Part shown: positions 41,999 through 53,417 of the stretch, in pieces
How the letters are laid out: each line of letters opens with the position of its first letter
Position numbering within the stretch: the stretch's first letter is position 1
Translations under genes and position numbers: made by a program
Notes under the pieces: model-generated
The model's database searches: none
What the model was told of the DNA's origin: nothing
Seen by the model: the letters and a program-made list of their open reading frames with translations, nothing else
Source of the DNA: Zygnema cylindricum
Taxonomy: Eukaryota; Streptophyta; Zygnematophyceae; Zygnematales; Zygnemataceae
NCBI GenBank assembly: GCA_037447655.1
Contig: JBBHKE010002638.1
Span: 1 to 64,000, forward strand
Reading direction: 5' to 3'
DNA: 64,000 bases

Positions 41999-42106
41999 TG
42001 GTGGCTGATATGATGAAAAAACTAATGCCTTCTCCCAAGTTAAAATATTGTAGAGAAAAGTAAGGACTAAAACTGAAGTTAAAATTAGACTAGAAAATAA
42101 GGGGAG

Positions 42107-43115
42107 TGTTGAAAGTACTAGATTTATAAGGTATTTTCTAGGTCTAAATATATTAGCAAAATAGGAAAATAAAAGGGCGGATTGCCTGCCTCCACCTCCT
42201 CTCTCTAGCCCCCATACTTGTTGTAGTCACTGAAGGTTAGAGAGGGTGGTTGAGCCATGGCTACCTTAGCTCCACAGCTAGGACTAAAGAGTGACATAAG
42301 TCACTCTCAACAAAAGGTTGATTTCGGCAAGACTCGAACCTCCAACCGGCAAAGCGAGGCGTAGCCGTCAGCTCTAACCGGTCTCTCGTAGAAGTTCCTT
42401 TCAGTACATGGGGTATGATATTTATTGAAACATTAATATGAACTTTAGTCTGATTTGCGATCTATGAATAGTGAACATAGAGACACATTAAATTCAGTGC
42501 GTGCATCTAATCTGGCACGAAACAAATGAATCAGACATTTATTTCGACAGCGTATATCAAAAGTCGGTCTTCATCCGACGGCGCTAATCATCGCCGAGGT
42601 CTCCGAATGGTCACTTTGGTGGTTTTTGGACGTGGAGTGACCTGGTGATACGTGGCACGATATAATTGAGTAGCAGGAATCTCGGACGACATGAGGACGA
42701 ATATGAAGGCCACATACGTCCACTCCATGGCCTTGTCGTACACAGGCCGTACAGATAGTACATCGGCCACTATACTTTTTTGTACTTTACTGTCTCTTGA
42801 TTGGAGCATTCCTCAATAGATAGGGGTTGTGATGGGGGATTTTTGGACTTAGGGTATTTCGGTAGGTAGCACCTCTCTCCCGAAGAGCTTGTATAAAAGA
42901 TTGGCATCTTTGCTGCCTCATAACTAATCGGCTAATTGGCCATTTTTGGTGATTTTTTTTTTTACGGACTTAGGGGAGTCCAAGCTTCACGGGTGTGCTG
43001 TGAGACTGTCAATTTGTCTACTTAGGAAGCAGTGGTTGTGGTTGAAAGTGGGTTAGTTTAAAACTATCTAGAGGCTTTTTGAATTATATAGTCCAAAGGA
43101 GGACACAAAATTGCA
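42107..43115 (+). repeat. C 3' LTR, duplicated copy
   Basis: Same as 36967-37975, preceded by the last ~108 bases of C pol and the PPT. No C body precedes it here, so it arose by duplication, not by a second insertion. Confidence 0.93.
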
Positions 43116-43120
43116 GTCTA

Positions 43121-44081
43121 TAGAAAAGTCATCCATCTAACTTGCTTCTTAGAGAACTTGGGCTGTTATTGTAGATACTGTAATGCATGGTGGTTTATGA
43201 TTAGAGTGATCCGCTTTGCTTGGATGTAACAATTCCAAACCTCCAACCTAATAATGATTGCTATTGTTTCCTTCTCATGCGTGGCCCAATTAAGTTTTGC
43301 GGCCTTTAATTTTTGACTGTCGTAGGCGATGGGTTGTAGGCCCCTCCCATGATCTTGCATAATAATCGCTCCAATAGCCGTATCGTTGGCGTCAGTAATT
43401 ATTGTCGAAGGTAAATCAGGGTCAAGGACAGCTAACAATGGGGCGGTAACTAACTGCTTCTTTAGCGTGTTCAAAGCTGCCTCCTGCGCCGCTCTCCACT
43501 CATAGGGTATGTCATTTTTAAGGAGATCTGGAGGGGTGCATCAATCTTTGCAAAGCCTTCCACAAATCATCGATAGTATGAGCATAACCCCAGAAAGCTC
43601 ATCAACTCCTTGATATTTTTAGGCTGTGGCCACTCTTTGACTGCCTGAGTTTTGTTGGGGTCCACTGCGATTCCATCCTGAGTCACCACATGACTCAAAA
43701 ACTCGATTTTATCTTTGAAAAATTCACATTTACTCATCTTCGCGTACAACTTGTTCTCCCTAATGACCTATCGGACAATTCACAGGTGCTTGACGTGGTC
43801 CTCCAACGTCTTACTATACACCAATATGTTGTCTAAGAAGACTATTGCGTAAGCGTCTAGATATTGCGAGAAAATGGAGTTCATCAAGTGCATAAAGGTA
43901 GCCGGGGCATTAGTCAATCCAAATGGCATAAACAAAAATGGGAAATGACTGTACTGCGTCGTGAATGTAGTCTTTTCCACATCCTCCTCCACAATTCTAA
44001 TTTGGTGGTAACCACTTCGTAAGTCTATCTTAGAAAAATATTAAGCACCTTTTAATCTAGCAAATAATTCGTCTATCCTTG
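43121..44081 (-). pseudogene. K RT and RNase H segment, copy 2
   Basis: Identical in content to 37981-38941, with the same F-L-D-N change and the same stops. The RT frame ends at the G insertion (GTAGG at 44082-44086). Upstream K resumes at 51027 with N-T-Y-P-L. Confidence 0.9.
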
Positions 44082-44086
44082 GTAGG

Positions 44087-45108
44087 TGTAACTCTGAGAC
44101 CTCCATAGGTCCTCAGAGTAGGCAGCTCACACGAAGCTTGTAAGATAACCCTGACCCCTTTGTGTTTCAGCAATAATAACTACCACCTTGGCAGACAAAA
44201 ACTTTGACCACTCTCACTCCTCTGAAGGTAAGACTCCCTTGAGTTGATAGAAAAAAGAATCTGTGAATTTGCTTCTCTGAGCAGTAAGTTATGATGGGTC
44301 AAAGTTGACCATTTGTACAGAACCTCTCTAAGAGAGAGGGTCTAATCTATCAATTTTTTTTAAGTCCTATCTCTCTCTAAATTCTATCTACTGAAGTACG
44401 ACACCAATCATAATAATGTATCGTAAAGAAAGGTATAGGTGCTGGTGTACTTTCTGTACAACCATTGTACGACATGGCCGACAAGTCCACACATGTCATT
44501 TTTTGGATTCGTTCATGTAATCTCCGGAGATGTCGTAATCAGATATGATTGTGCCACGTGTCAATCGATGTGACGTCGACCGCAAATCGCCGAAAACCTA
44601 TTCTGCGATCTCGGCATGTTTCGCGGCCGTCGGATTAAACTTGATTTCAATCATAGCCGTCATAAATACACGCACAATATTTGTTTCGCCTTCGAAACAA
44701 AGTGCATGGTATCTGTTTTGGATGTTCTGTACGCCGTGCAACACAAACTGTATTTATGTCCAAGTATCCCATTAAATGAAATAGCCTACATGTAAGTATT
44801 TATGTAATTATCAAACCCTATATCATATATCATTTATCGTAGTCTAAACAGCTAAGGCTACCAGCTACCAGCACCTTTGACAGACGATAGGTACCAGGTT
44901 CAAATCTCGGGTCCGTCAATAACTATTTTGGTAAATCTACCAATCTAATGTTTGTTCTTGTCTGGACAGCATAGGCGGCGATGGCCCTATCTCCCTCTCC
45001 AACTTTCAGTGACTGCAACAAGTGTGGGAGGTTGAGAGAGGAGTTAGAGGCAGACTGCCTCTACTTCTTTTGTGCATTTTACAAAACCTAGAAAATACTC
45101 AAATAGAA
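44087..45108 (-). repeat. G 3' LTR (minus its first ~18 bases)
   Basis: From TGAGTATTTTCTAGG at 45108 to ...CAGAGTTACA at 44087. Differs from the 5' LTR at many sites but shares all landmarks: G-box CCACGTGTC near 44553, hairpin arms near 44446-44470, and tRNA-like block at ~44840-44910 on plus. Confidence 0.88.
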
Positions 45109-45115
45109 GTCTAGA

Positions 45116-45688
45116 TACATAAAATGCTCTAAGTCCTAAGTCTTGTACTCTTGGTGTTCTACCGCCGATACAAGTGTACCTGAGAGGTACGTCCAAAATC
45201 AACCCACCTATTGAGATCTACGTGTTCCTAATCCTACCAACCCAATCTATCATTGTACAGTCAATATCACTCAGAATCTACATTAAGTGATTGTACAAAT
45301 ACTTGTCGGCTAAGTCACTTGTGATACTTTTATGAATCTCATCCGTTGACTTGATTCATATCAATCGCAACTGCATTGTCCTGTACGGAATCACATTCAT
45401 ATCACCCGCGGCTGCGGTGTCCCGTACCGAATCATATCCAAGATAACAGCAGCAGCGTTGTTTGTACGGATCATATCTAAAGTAACCGCTGCTGCGTGTG
45501 TCCTGTCTGTGTCGCAGCTTCGCTGCTCTGTCTGCATAGCAGCTGCGGTGCTTCGCTGCTCTGTCTGCATATCAGCTGCGTTGTCTTGTACTGCACTCAA
45601 GTGATGTCCTTGTGAGCTTACGTTACAGATTACTACCTTTCTGTCGTCACACTAATTTACTGAGACTTAAAGTTTTCAAAAATCAACA
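45116..45688 (-). repeat. J-family LTR fragment fused to G
   Basis: Minus-strand TGTTGATTTTTGAAAAC at 45688. It holds GCAGCTGCG/GAAGC words (45395-45590), and its last recognisable part, GTACCTCTCAGGTACAC, matches LTR I. It replaces the PPT/LTR junction of G. Confidence 0.82.
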
Positions 45689-45699
45689 CACACTTCTCC

Positions 45700-48480
45700 C
45701 GGCAGAATATTATTTAGAAGAAGACACAGGTTTGATCATCATATCTGCTACCATTTCACTATCTAGTTTATACTCCAAACTGATTATCTTGTTTTCTACT
45801 TTCTCTCAAACAAAGCAAAGTCTAATGTCCATGTGTTTGGCTTTAAAGTGATGTTTAGGATTGGCAAAAATGGTAATGGCAACAAGATTATCACAAAACG
45901 CTTTTTGGACACCTCTTTTAAGATGACCAAGCTCACCAAGCAAAGACTTGACCCACATTAATTCTTTTACAGCAGAGCAAGAAGCCATGTACTCAGCCTC
46001 CATGGTAGATTGAGCAATGACCTTTTGCTAACAGCAAGCCCCATCACCCACATACAATACATATCCAGATGTGCATCTCCTCATAGGAGCATCCCCATAG
46101 CTGGCATCACTCCAAGTGGTGATGTCAGTATTTTTCCCACCCAAATGCAACCATAGATCTCTAGTTCCTATGAGATATCTAAGGACTCTCTTAGCTGCCT
46201 CCCAATCTTTTTTAGTGGGAGCATTTAGACTCCTACTTAGTACTCCTACGGCTGCGGCTATAGCCGGACGGGTACAATTCATAAAATATATTAGGCTACC
46301 CACTACTTGTCTATAAGGGATGGTCTGCATAAATTTTTTCATTTTCGGGCCTACCTCATCATCTAAGATTATAACTCCATCTTCCACACTTCCCTCACTT
46401 CCTTTCTTTAATTCCATAGGAGTGGTACAACTATTAGCCTTGTCCATTTGGGATTTTTCTAAAATGTTTCCAATAGCCTCCTTTTGAGTTAATCTTTTTT
46501 GTTTTCTATCTATGTCTCTCTCTACCTGAATTCCCAAAATATTCTTTGCTTTTCCCATATCGTTCATCTTATATCTTCCTTTTAGATCATTTTTCAACTT
46601 ATTTATTTTATCCATAGATTTACTTAAAACAAGCAAATCACCAATATAAATTGCAATAAAAATAATTCCTTCCTCATCCTCAAACAAATAAATTAAAGAT
46701 CTGAGCTGATCCGAATATATCCCAAACCTGTAAGAAACTCATCGAGCTTCTTGTTCCATTGTTGGGGCGCCTGTTTCAACCCATACAAAGATTTGATCAA
46801 TCGGCATACCTTGCTTTCCTCCCCTTGCTCCACAAATTCTTCGGGCTGTCGCATAAAAACTTCCTCTTCCAACTCTCCATGTAAGAAGGTCGTCTTGATG
46901 TCCATCTAATACACTTCCATGTCTTTTGTTGCCGCCATACTGAAAAGTATCCGAAGCGAAGGAAACCTAACGATCAGAGTAAAAGTCTCCTTGTAGTCAA
47001 TTCCCTCTTTCTGGGTGAATCCCTTCGCCACTAACCGAGCCTTGTAGCGCTCAATGGTGTTATCCAGGTTGAGTTTCAGCTTAAATACCCACTTACACCT
47101 AATTGGCTTCCTATCAAGAGGACAATCCATCAATTCCTATGGATCGGCAGCTATAATTGAGGCCATCTCCTCATTAACGACTGTCTTCCACCAGTTTCTC
47201 TTAGGACAAGTCATTGCCTCATTATAAGTTTGAGGTTCATTGGGTAAGATAGTTTGGTTACCTTATTGTTAACTTGCCTCTTTTGCAGTCTTTTGCTGCT
47301 TCTTCTTCCTCCCTCAAACTCGGTTGCCGGAATAGATGGCTCTCTTGAATTCTTCGGAACAATTTCTACTTCTCCCCTATCCTTTGAATCCGGGTCGATT
47401 TCCACCACGTCTTTTGCTTTGGTTGGAGTTAATACTAAGGGTTTCACATTTGTGTCCTTCTCGATCTGATCTCTGCCTAGAAGATCATCATCTTCTTGAA
47501 ATCTTGGATAGTTAGGAAGTTAAAAGTCATCAGAATTTTCTGACTCAAATTTGATTCTAATTGTCTTTGTATACTTAAAAGGATCTATAGATTTTCCTTC
47601 ATCCATTACCACTAGATGCTTCACTATGATAATATCCTCTCTTTTGAGGTCATAGACTCTATCCTTTTACATATTCATCATATCCTAGTAGATATCCTGC
47701 TTTTCCATTTGGGTCTAACTTCCAGTTTGACCGATCTGTGTCTAAACTGAACACTTAACTACCGAAAACCTTTAAGTGTGAAATATCTAGTTTTCGGCCT
47801 AACCATCTCTCATAGGGTGTTTGGCCTTTTACTGCTGAAGTAAGAACTCTATTCTTGAGATAATTTGCACAGTTCATTGCTTCGGCCCAAAACTTCTTTC
47901 CTATCTTCTTATCTGACAGCATACTCCTAACACTATCACTCAATGTTCTATTTAATCTTTCAGCTACACCATTCTGCTCAGGATTTTGAGGAACTGTCTT
48001 TTGCTGTTGCACTCCATCTTCCGTCAGAAAATCCTCAAACTGGTTAGAGGTATACTCTCCACCATTGTCACTCTTAACTCTCTTGATTGAGGTTTCATGG
48101 AGTTTTTCACTCCATGTTTTATATTGTTTAAAACATTCATGAGCCTTTGACATATTTTTCAAAAAATACACCCTGGAATACCGAGACGAATCATCGGTGA
48201 TAGTCATCAAAAATCTCTTCCCCCCGGGTGATGGCACTGTGGCTGGCCACCAAATATCTGTGTGTACTAAATCTATAATCTTTTCTCCCTTATAGGTGGC
48301 AATTTTTGGGAAAGGTAACATGTGTGCTTTACCTTGAGCACATCCACTACAGTCACTTTGATTCTCACTCTCACCGAACTGAATTCCTTCCATTACTCCC
48401 ATCTTTTTTATCTCTCTTAACTTATCTAGATTCACATGCCCAAGCCTCTTATGACACATCATTATATCATGAACACGAGC
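45700..48480 (-). pseudogene. G integrase, RT and RNase H
   Basis: Minus-strand frames 48462-47755 (pre-integrase MCHKRLGHVN, integrase HTDIWWP, KSDNGGEY, PEQNGVAERLNRTL), 47447-47211 (linker), 47133-46906 and 46905-46693 (RT start, IKTTFLHGELEEE, LYGLKQAPQQWN), 46687-46028 (RT active site reads Y-I-G-D-L-L instead of Y-V-D-D-L-L; RNase H W-S-D-A-S-Y-G-D) and 46003-45806 (M-E-A-E-Y, FCDNLVAI). Most sequence is very close to E. Stops and the lost RT Asp make it inactive. Confidence 0.92.
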
Positions 48481-48540
48481 ATAATAAAGTTTCTTCTTTT
48501 CATTGCTTATAATCAGCCTAAATATCCTTTGGCTACCTTT

Positions 48541-49987
48541 TTAGCTAGTAAAATAAACTTCCTCTTCAAAACTAGCAATAAAGACTCCTTTCCTAGTGCT
48601 AGTATCAAAACCCTTATCATCTAATACAGACGAAGAGATGAGGTTTTTGTTCAGCTCCGAAATAAATAATACATCGGAGAATGTAACTATGGATGTCTTT
48701 CCTTCTACTAACACTTTTAGATCTACCGACCCTACAAGAGTAGTAGTGACTATCGTCCCATCCACGTACTCTATCTCTACGGTGAGAATATTTTTTATCT
48801 TAGTGAACACGTGTTTATCTTTACACATGTGCATGGATGCATCTGAGTCTACAATCGAACATGCTTCACCTTTCAATCCACCGAAAGCACATTTCTGCTT
48901 TTGTGGAATTTCGACCTCGTTTTTCGCTTCCAACTCCTCATCCAATAGGAGTTCATCGTACTCGTCCTCGGATTCCGCCTCATGTACCTGTGTCACAGGG
49001 GCCTTTTTCTTTCCTCTCGAAGGTCCACCGGTCTGCCCCTCCTTTAACAACAGTTTGGTTAACTTAGTGCATTCAGCCATATTGTGCCCTGGTTTCTTAC
49101 AAAAATGGCACAAACCCTTGGGAGTCCTTGGTCCAAACTCCTCGGTCTGATTTCTCTGCCCCTCCCCTCGATAATTTCCAACCTGTTTCCTAGAATCATT
49201 GTTCCTCCAATCGGTCCCAGTTGCCAAAGCTTGCCCACTCTTTCCTCCCCTTCGGATCTCAATCGTATTCTCCCGAAGATAAATCATCCCTACCACTAAA
49301 TTCCAAATCCACCTTGAGTCTGCCAAGTGTTGCACACGGTTAACTATGTTCTTCAACTCATCGGGTAACTTCATCAATAAACACTTAACCATTTCCTTTT
49401 CACTAAACACTTTTCAAGCACTCTCTAGTTCCATGAATACTGTAGCAAGTTCATTGCAAAAATCCAACATCTTCCCCTCTTTGTATATATACTCCTTAAT
49501 TTTCTCATCAGCTAACTGTTGTTGCTGAAACGTACCACTTCGGTACATCTCTATAAGAGTCACCCAAAGATCGGATGCCGTCTTTGCTTGCAAATGAGGA
49601 GATGCAAGCCCTTGAGTAAGATGGCGTAGGATGAAGTGCTTAGCCGCCATATTGTTGTAGTCCCAGGCATCGATATCATTCTCCTCGTTCTTCGGAATAG
49701 GTGACATGAAAGCCGAACCGGTTGCTATTAGTGTAACCGTCTCCTCCTCTTTTCCTTTGTCCACCACCTCCTCGTCCTTTGTCTCCTCCGTTGAAGATAG
49801 ATCTGCTTCTGTAATGAATCTGCCTCTTGTAAACCCTAAAGGTATCCCAAGACTTTATGGATGCCTCACCGGTCCACTCACTATTTTTCAAAACCGTTTC
49901 TCACATAGAGCTCATATCATCATACTTTCCCATTATATGAAGCCAGCTCCATTGAATATGGGCACCCTAGAGGGTGGGCCCATAACC
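48541..49987 (-). pseudogene. G gag and protease
   Basis: Starts at the PBS (GGTTATGGGCCCACC, 49987-49973) with M-G-P-P-S-R-V-P-I-F-N-G. Frames 49767-49414 and 49410-48541 give the Gag helical domain, a knuckle CHFCKKPGHNMAEC and the protease. The protease reads VDSDASMHMC, so the Gly of D-S-G is Asp, which should abolish activity. The ATG inside the LTR found in E is ATA here, leaving only the PBS ATG. A stop near 49411 splits Gag. Confidence 0.9.
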
Positions 49988-51021
49988 TGCAACTGTGAGA
50001 CCTCTATAGGTCCTCAGAGTAGGCAACTCACTCGAAGCTCTAGGATAACCTTGACCCCTTTGTGTTTCAGCAAGAATAACTGCCACCCTGGCAGACAAAA
50101 ACTTTGACCACATTCACCCTTGTGAAGGCAAGACTCGCGTGAGTTGATAGCAAAAATAATCTCTGAATTTGCTCCTTTGAGCAGTAAGTTATGAAGGGCC
50201 ATAGTTGAGCTTTTGTACAGAAGCTCTTTGGGAGAGAGGGTCCAATCTATCAAATTTGATTAAGTCCTATCTCTCTCTAAAACTCTATCTACTAATGTAC
50301 GGCACCAATCATAATATTGTATCGTACAAAAAGGTACAGGTGCCAGTGTACTTCCTGTACGACCATTGTACGACATGGCCAACAAGTTGACACATGTCAT
50401 TTTTGGATTCGTTCTTGTATTCCCCGGAGATGCCGTATTCCAATATGGTTGTGCCACGTGTCAATCGATGTGACGTTGACCGCAAACCCCCAAAAACCTT
50501 TTTCGCGTTCTCGGCATGTTTGGCGACTGTCTGATTAAACCGGATTTCAATCGTAGCCGTCATAAATACTTGCGCGATATTTGTTTTGCCTTCGAAACAA
50601 AGTGCGCGGTATCCGTTTCGGATGTTCCGTTCGTCGTACATTAGAAATTAAATCTATGTCTAAATATATTGTTAAATGAAATAGCCTACGTGTAAATGTT
50701 TATGTCATTATCAAAACCTATATCGTATAACCTTTATCCTAGTCTAAACGGCTAAGGCTACCGGCTACCGACAGCTTTGACGGACTGTAGGTACCACGTT
50801 CAAATCTCGGGTCCGCCAATAACTATTTTGGTAAATCTACCAATTTAATGTCAGTCCTCGTCTGGATAGCATAGGCGGCCATGGCTCTATCTCCCTCTCT
50901 AACTTTCAATGATTGCGACAAGTGTGGGCGCTGGAGAGAGGAGTTAGAGGCATATTGCCTCTGCTTCATTTTTGCATTTTACAAAACCTAGAAAATACTA
51001 AAATAGCCTTTATTTTCTACT
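49988..51021 (-). repeat. G 5' LTR
   Basis: Minus-strand AGTAGAAAATAAAGG at 51021 (first T changed to A) to ...CAGTTGCA at 49988, 1,034 bases. It contains G-box CCACGTGTC near 50455, hairpin arms near 50340-50370, a 110-codon open frame at 50641-50309 collinear with that in E, and the tRNA-like block at 50740-50818. Confidence 0.93.
50740..50818 (+). other. Antisense tRNA-like block in the G LTR
   Basis: TAGTCTAAACGG (50740-50751) fits the Pol III A-box pattern TRGYNNARNNGG and is followed by GCTAAGGC as in tRNA D-arms. CGTTCAAATCT (50797-50807) is a B-box. The two are 57 bases apart, as in tRNAs with a long variable arm. Three of five T-stem pairs form. Confidence 0.55.
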
Positions 51022-51026
51022 GTAAG

Positions 51027-51460
51027 GGGTACGTGTTTTTAACCAGCAACTTATTTAACCCTCGGTAGTCCACACACATACGTAAGCCTCCATCTTTATT
51101 GTTCACGAACAGGACTGGGGCTCCATACGATGACTTGCACGGCTCGATTGCTCTTGCCTTGACTAACTCCGAAAGTTGCCTTTTGAGTTCGTCCAACTCG
51201 GTGTATCTCATCTTATACATCGGATTTTGCCAGGGGCACAACTCCGGAACAAGCTCAATCATGTGGTCCATGTCGCGTTCCAGAGGTAAACCTTATTTGA
51301 GCTTTGGGGGGAAGACATCAATATACTTCTTGAGAAGCTTCGCAACGACCTCCTAGGCCTCTACAAAAGTCTTTCCTAGGTCGTCACCTCCTTTGGAATC
51401 GAAGTCCGGGTCTTTCTTTATCCATTCCTCTGGAATCTCCTCCCTTACTTCCTCCATTGG
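51027..51460 (-). pseudogene. K reverse transcriptase, 5' part
   Basis: Minus-strand frame 51271-51017: [47 protein letters not shown]. This is the finger/palm start of gypsy RT. A TAA and a TAG lie just upstream (near 51293 and 51354). The frame is cut by G after N-T-Y-P-L. Confidence 0.9.
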
Positions 51461-51576
51461 TCGTACGACCGCCATTTTCACTGTCCCCCATTTCTTGAGT
51501 GCCCTCTTAAGTTGTAAGGCTCAAAGCAGGCGTCCCTCATCCAAATGTTACCAGCCGCTCCCGCATTTACCTCAAA

Positions 51577-51879
51577 CTATTTTTCGCCTTTCCGCACTCT
51601 CATGTTGTTGTTTTTACAATTGATCGTCGGGTTCCACTTGTGTAGCCATGGTTTCCTCAAGATTACCTCATGATCCCCAAGAGGTAAGACGTGAAGCATT
51701 TCACTCCACTGAAATTTTCCCATCCCGACACGTAATCGTGGGGTACGATGGTTGATTGAGAGAGAAATCCCATCAGCCAATTCAACCAATTTGTGATCTG
51801 GAACAACTATGAGAGAAAGCTTCAACTTCTTTGCCGTCTTCTCATTGATGAAGTTCCCCAACACACCAGAGTCCACCAT
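51577..51879 (-). pseudogene. K aspartic protease
   Basis: 100 codons with VDSGVLGNFI (retroviral-type D-S-G followed by N-F-I, as in gypsy proteases), V-P-D-H-K-L-V-E-L-A-D-G and a V-I-L-R-K-P-W-L-H-K-W-N-P box where related proteases have L-G-M-x-W-L. The catalytic Asp is intact; context is broken on both sides. Confidence 0.85.
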
Positions 51880-52896
51880 AAACTTGACTGCGTTTTCCCC
51901 AATTTTGCCTTAAAAGGTCAAAGGATCTCCACCATCACCAGCCAACCTCATGACATTAAACTTGCCCTTTTTAAGAACTTCCCGTTTTGGGCATTCTCAA
52001 GCCATATGGTCCAAAGAACCGCATTGGAAGCACAATCCGTTTTGCCTCCTCCGTTGGAGCTCCTCGGGGGACAGGTCGTTGGTCTTGGCTTTTGTGGTCT
52101 TCTTCTTCCTCTTAATTGTGTTGACCGCGTCCTTCTCCTCTTTAATCACCTCGAGCTCAATGGGAGTAGGACCATCATCCCTTCGACCTCCTCCGCTACT
52201 ACTCGATCCAAAATGGTAGGACCTACGGAGAGTGAAATTTACCGAATTAGTCCGTTCCTCAAACTGGATAATTGCCGAGAGATATCAGCTATCGTTTCCC
52301 GCGCGAGCCAGTGTTCCACATCCTTCCGAATACACGCTTTGAGTCCTTTAATATATGGATCAACCGCTTCATCCTCTGTCATCGTTGGGATTTAGACCTT
52401 GCATTCCAAAAACCGTTGCTTGTACTCCAAAACAGAAGTGCGTTGTTTCAACACCAAAATCCTATCCTTTGTGACCTTAACTATGTTCACGGATCGCCAG
52501 GAGTCACAAAGAGAATTGACGAACATGGTCCAAACAGCAGGTACCTCGTCGCTTTCCACCATTGCTCTCCACCATGCTCTTGCGGCTCGTTTGAGTAACC
52601 CTCCTGCGTAATAAACCTTTTCACACTCACACAAGTCGGGGAAGTTCTCTAGGTAATTGGCTACCGAAATAAAACCATGCGTCAAGACTTTTGTGCCTAG
52701 CCGGGTCAAACTCGTCGAGAAGTCTTAACTTATGCCTCTTGACGTCTCTCTCCGTGCTTTAATGAGTTCTTTCTCCAAGACAAAACTCCAAGGTTGCGAC
52801 GATGTCACTCAGGTGAGCGTTTTGTAATGTGACGTGTTCCAACTCTTAAAGAACTTGCTCCAACATATCAGCTGTGGATACGCCGTGGGCTTCCAT
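51880..52896 (-). pseudogene. K gag
   Basis: ATG at 52896 begins M-E-A-H-G-V-S-T-A-D-M, followed by stops. Gypsy Gag domain in frame 52709-52392: C-E-C-E-K-V-Y-Y-A-G-G-L-L, A-A-R-A-W-W-R, V-T-K-D-R-I-L-V-L. CCHC knuckle CFQCGSLDHMA(stop)EC near 52040-51999, with TGA at the position before E. Several frame changes. It is a chromovirus Gag that cannot be translated through. Confidence 0.82.
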
Positions 52897-52918
52897 GCTG
52901 TCGAGTCACGAGGAAAAG

Positions 52919-52930
52919 GCTCTAATACCA
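52919..52930 (-). other. K primer-binding site
   Basis: Minus strand TGGTATTAGAGC, one change from the initiator tRNA-Met 3'-end PBS, one base from the LTR end at 52932. Confidence 0.88.
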
Positions 52931-52931
52931 A

Positions 52932-53412
52932 TGAAATTGGACGAGATGATAACACCACGTCGTCAATGCACACCGGAATAATCCTTAGGATTTACTCGTA
53001 GTAACAGGAGTGATACACGACATACACGGCATACAAAAGAAGAATTGGCACTTTATTAATCGGAAGAGATTACAAGATTGAAAGCTCGTTGCTGAAGTCT
53101 ACTTCCAAAAGAGTTGCCTTTGACTAGGCCCGTTCAACTATTAATTCTACCTAGCTGCTGGTCAACCCAGTGCCACACTTATGTACACGTGGACCTTATC
53201 GGTCAATTGATACTATCCGAACTATATTCTAGAATATCACAGATTAATCTACAATCTGCTGCGTTGCTATACTCCTACGCTGTGCTGCTCTGCTGCTATA
53301 CCAGACTGCTATGCTATGCTAGTCAAACATCGCAGCTGCGTTGCTCTGCCATCCCAACTATAGCAGCCTCCGTACTCTGCTCCAAATTGCTCAATTGTGT
53401 AACCCTATTACA
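52932..53412 (-). repeat. K 5' LTR
   Basis: Minus strand TGTAATAGGGTTACAC (53412) to ...TCCAATTTCA (52932), 481 bases. Bases 53250-53360 are rich in GCTGCG/TGCTATGCT words. Possible target sequence TTAAA at 53413-53417; the other TSD copy is lost with the truncated 3' LTR. Confidence 0.9.
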
Positions 53413-53417
53413 TTAAA

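Larger units (their letters stand above)
41999..45231. repeat. 3.2-kb direct duplication, copy 2
   Basis: Second copy of 36859-40091. This copy continues naturally into the internal part of G, so it holds the original right-hand context. The first copy holds the original left-hand context (the body of C). Confidence 0.95.
44087..51021 (-). mobile_element. Copia G with a chimeric 3' LTR
   Basis: Minus-strand relative of E inserted in K RT. Flanks GTAAG (51022-51026) and GTAGG (44082-44086) are a TSD with one change. 5' LTR 49988-51021; gag-pol 49987-45700. The 3' side is abnormal: the pol frame ends ~17 bases early and joins a 573-base J-family LTR fragment (45116-45688), then a G LTR lacking its first ~18 bases (44087-45108). 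The PPT is lost. Confidence 0.9.
12846..53412 (-). mobile_element. Gypsy chromovirus K, split by nested elements
   Basis: One minus-strand Ty3/gypsy element. 5' LTR 52932-53412, PBS 52919-52930, gag ~52896-51880, protease 51879-51577, RT start ~51460-51027, [copia G], RT and RNase H start 44081-43121, [duplication and copia C], RNase H end and integrase-chromodomain 16513-14630, extra ORF ~14332-13110, 3' LTR fragment 13095-12846. Two junctions show it is one element. The RNase H frame stopping at 37981 resumes in phase at 16508 once C and one TSD are removed. The RT frame stopping at 51027 resumes at 44081 likewise. Many stops are TAG, TAA or TGA at sites consistent with C-to-T change. Confidence 0.88.
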
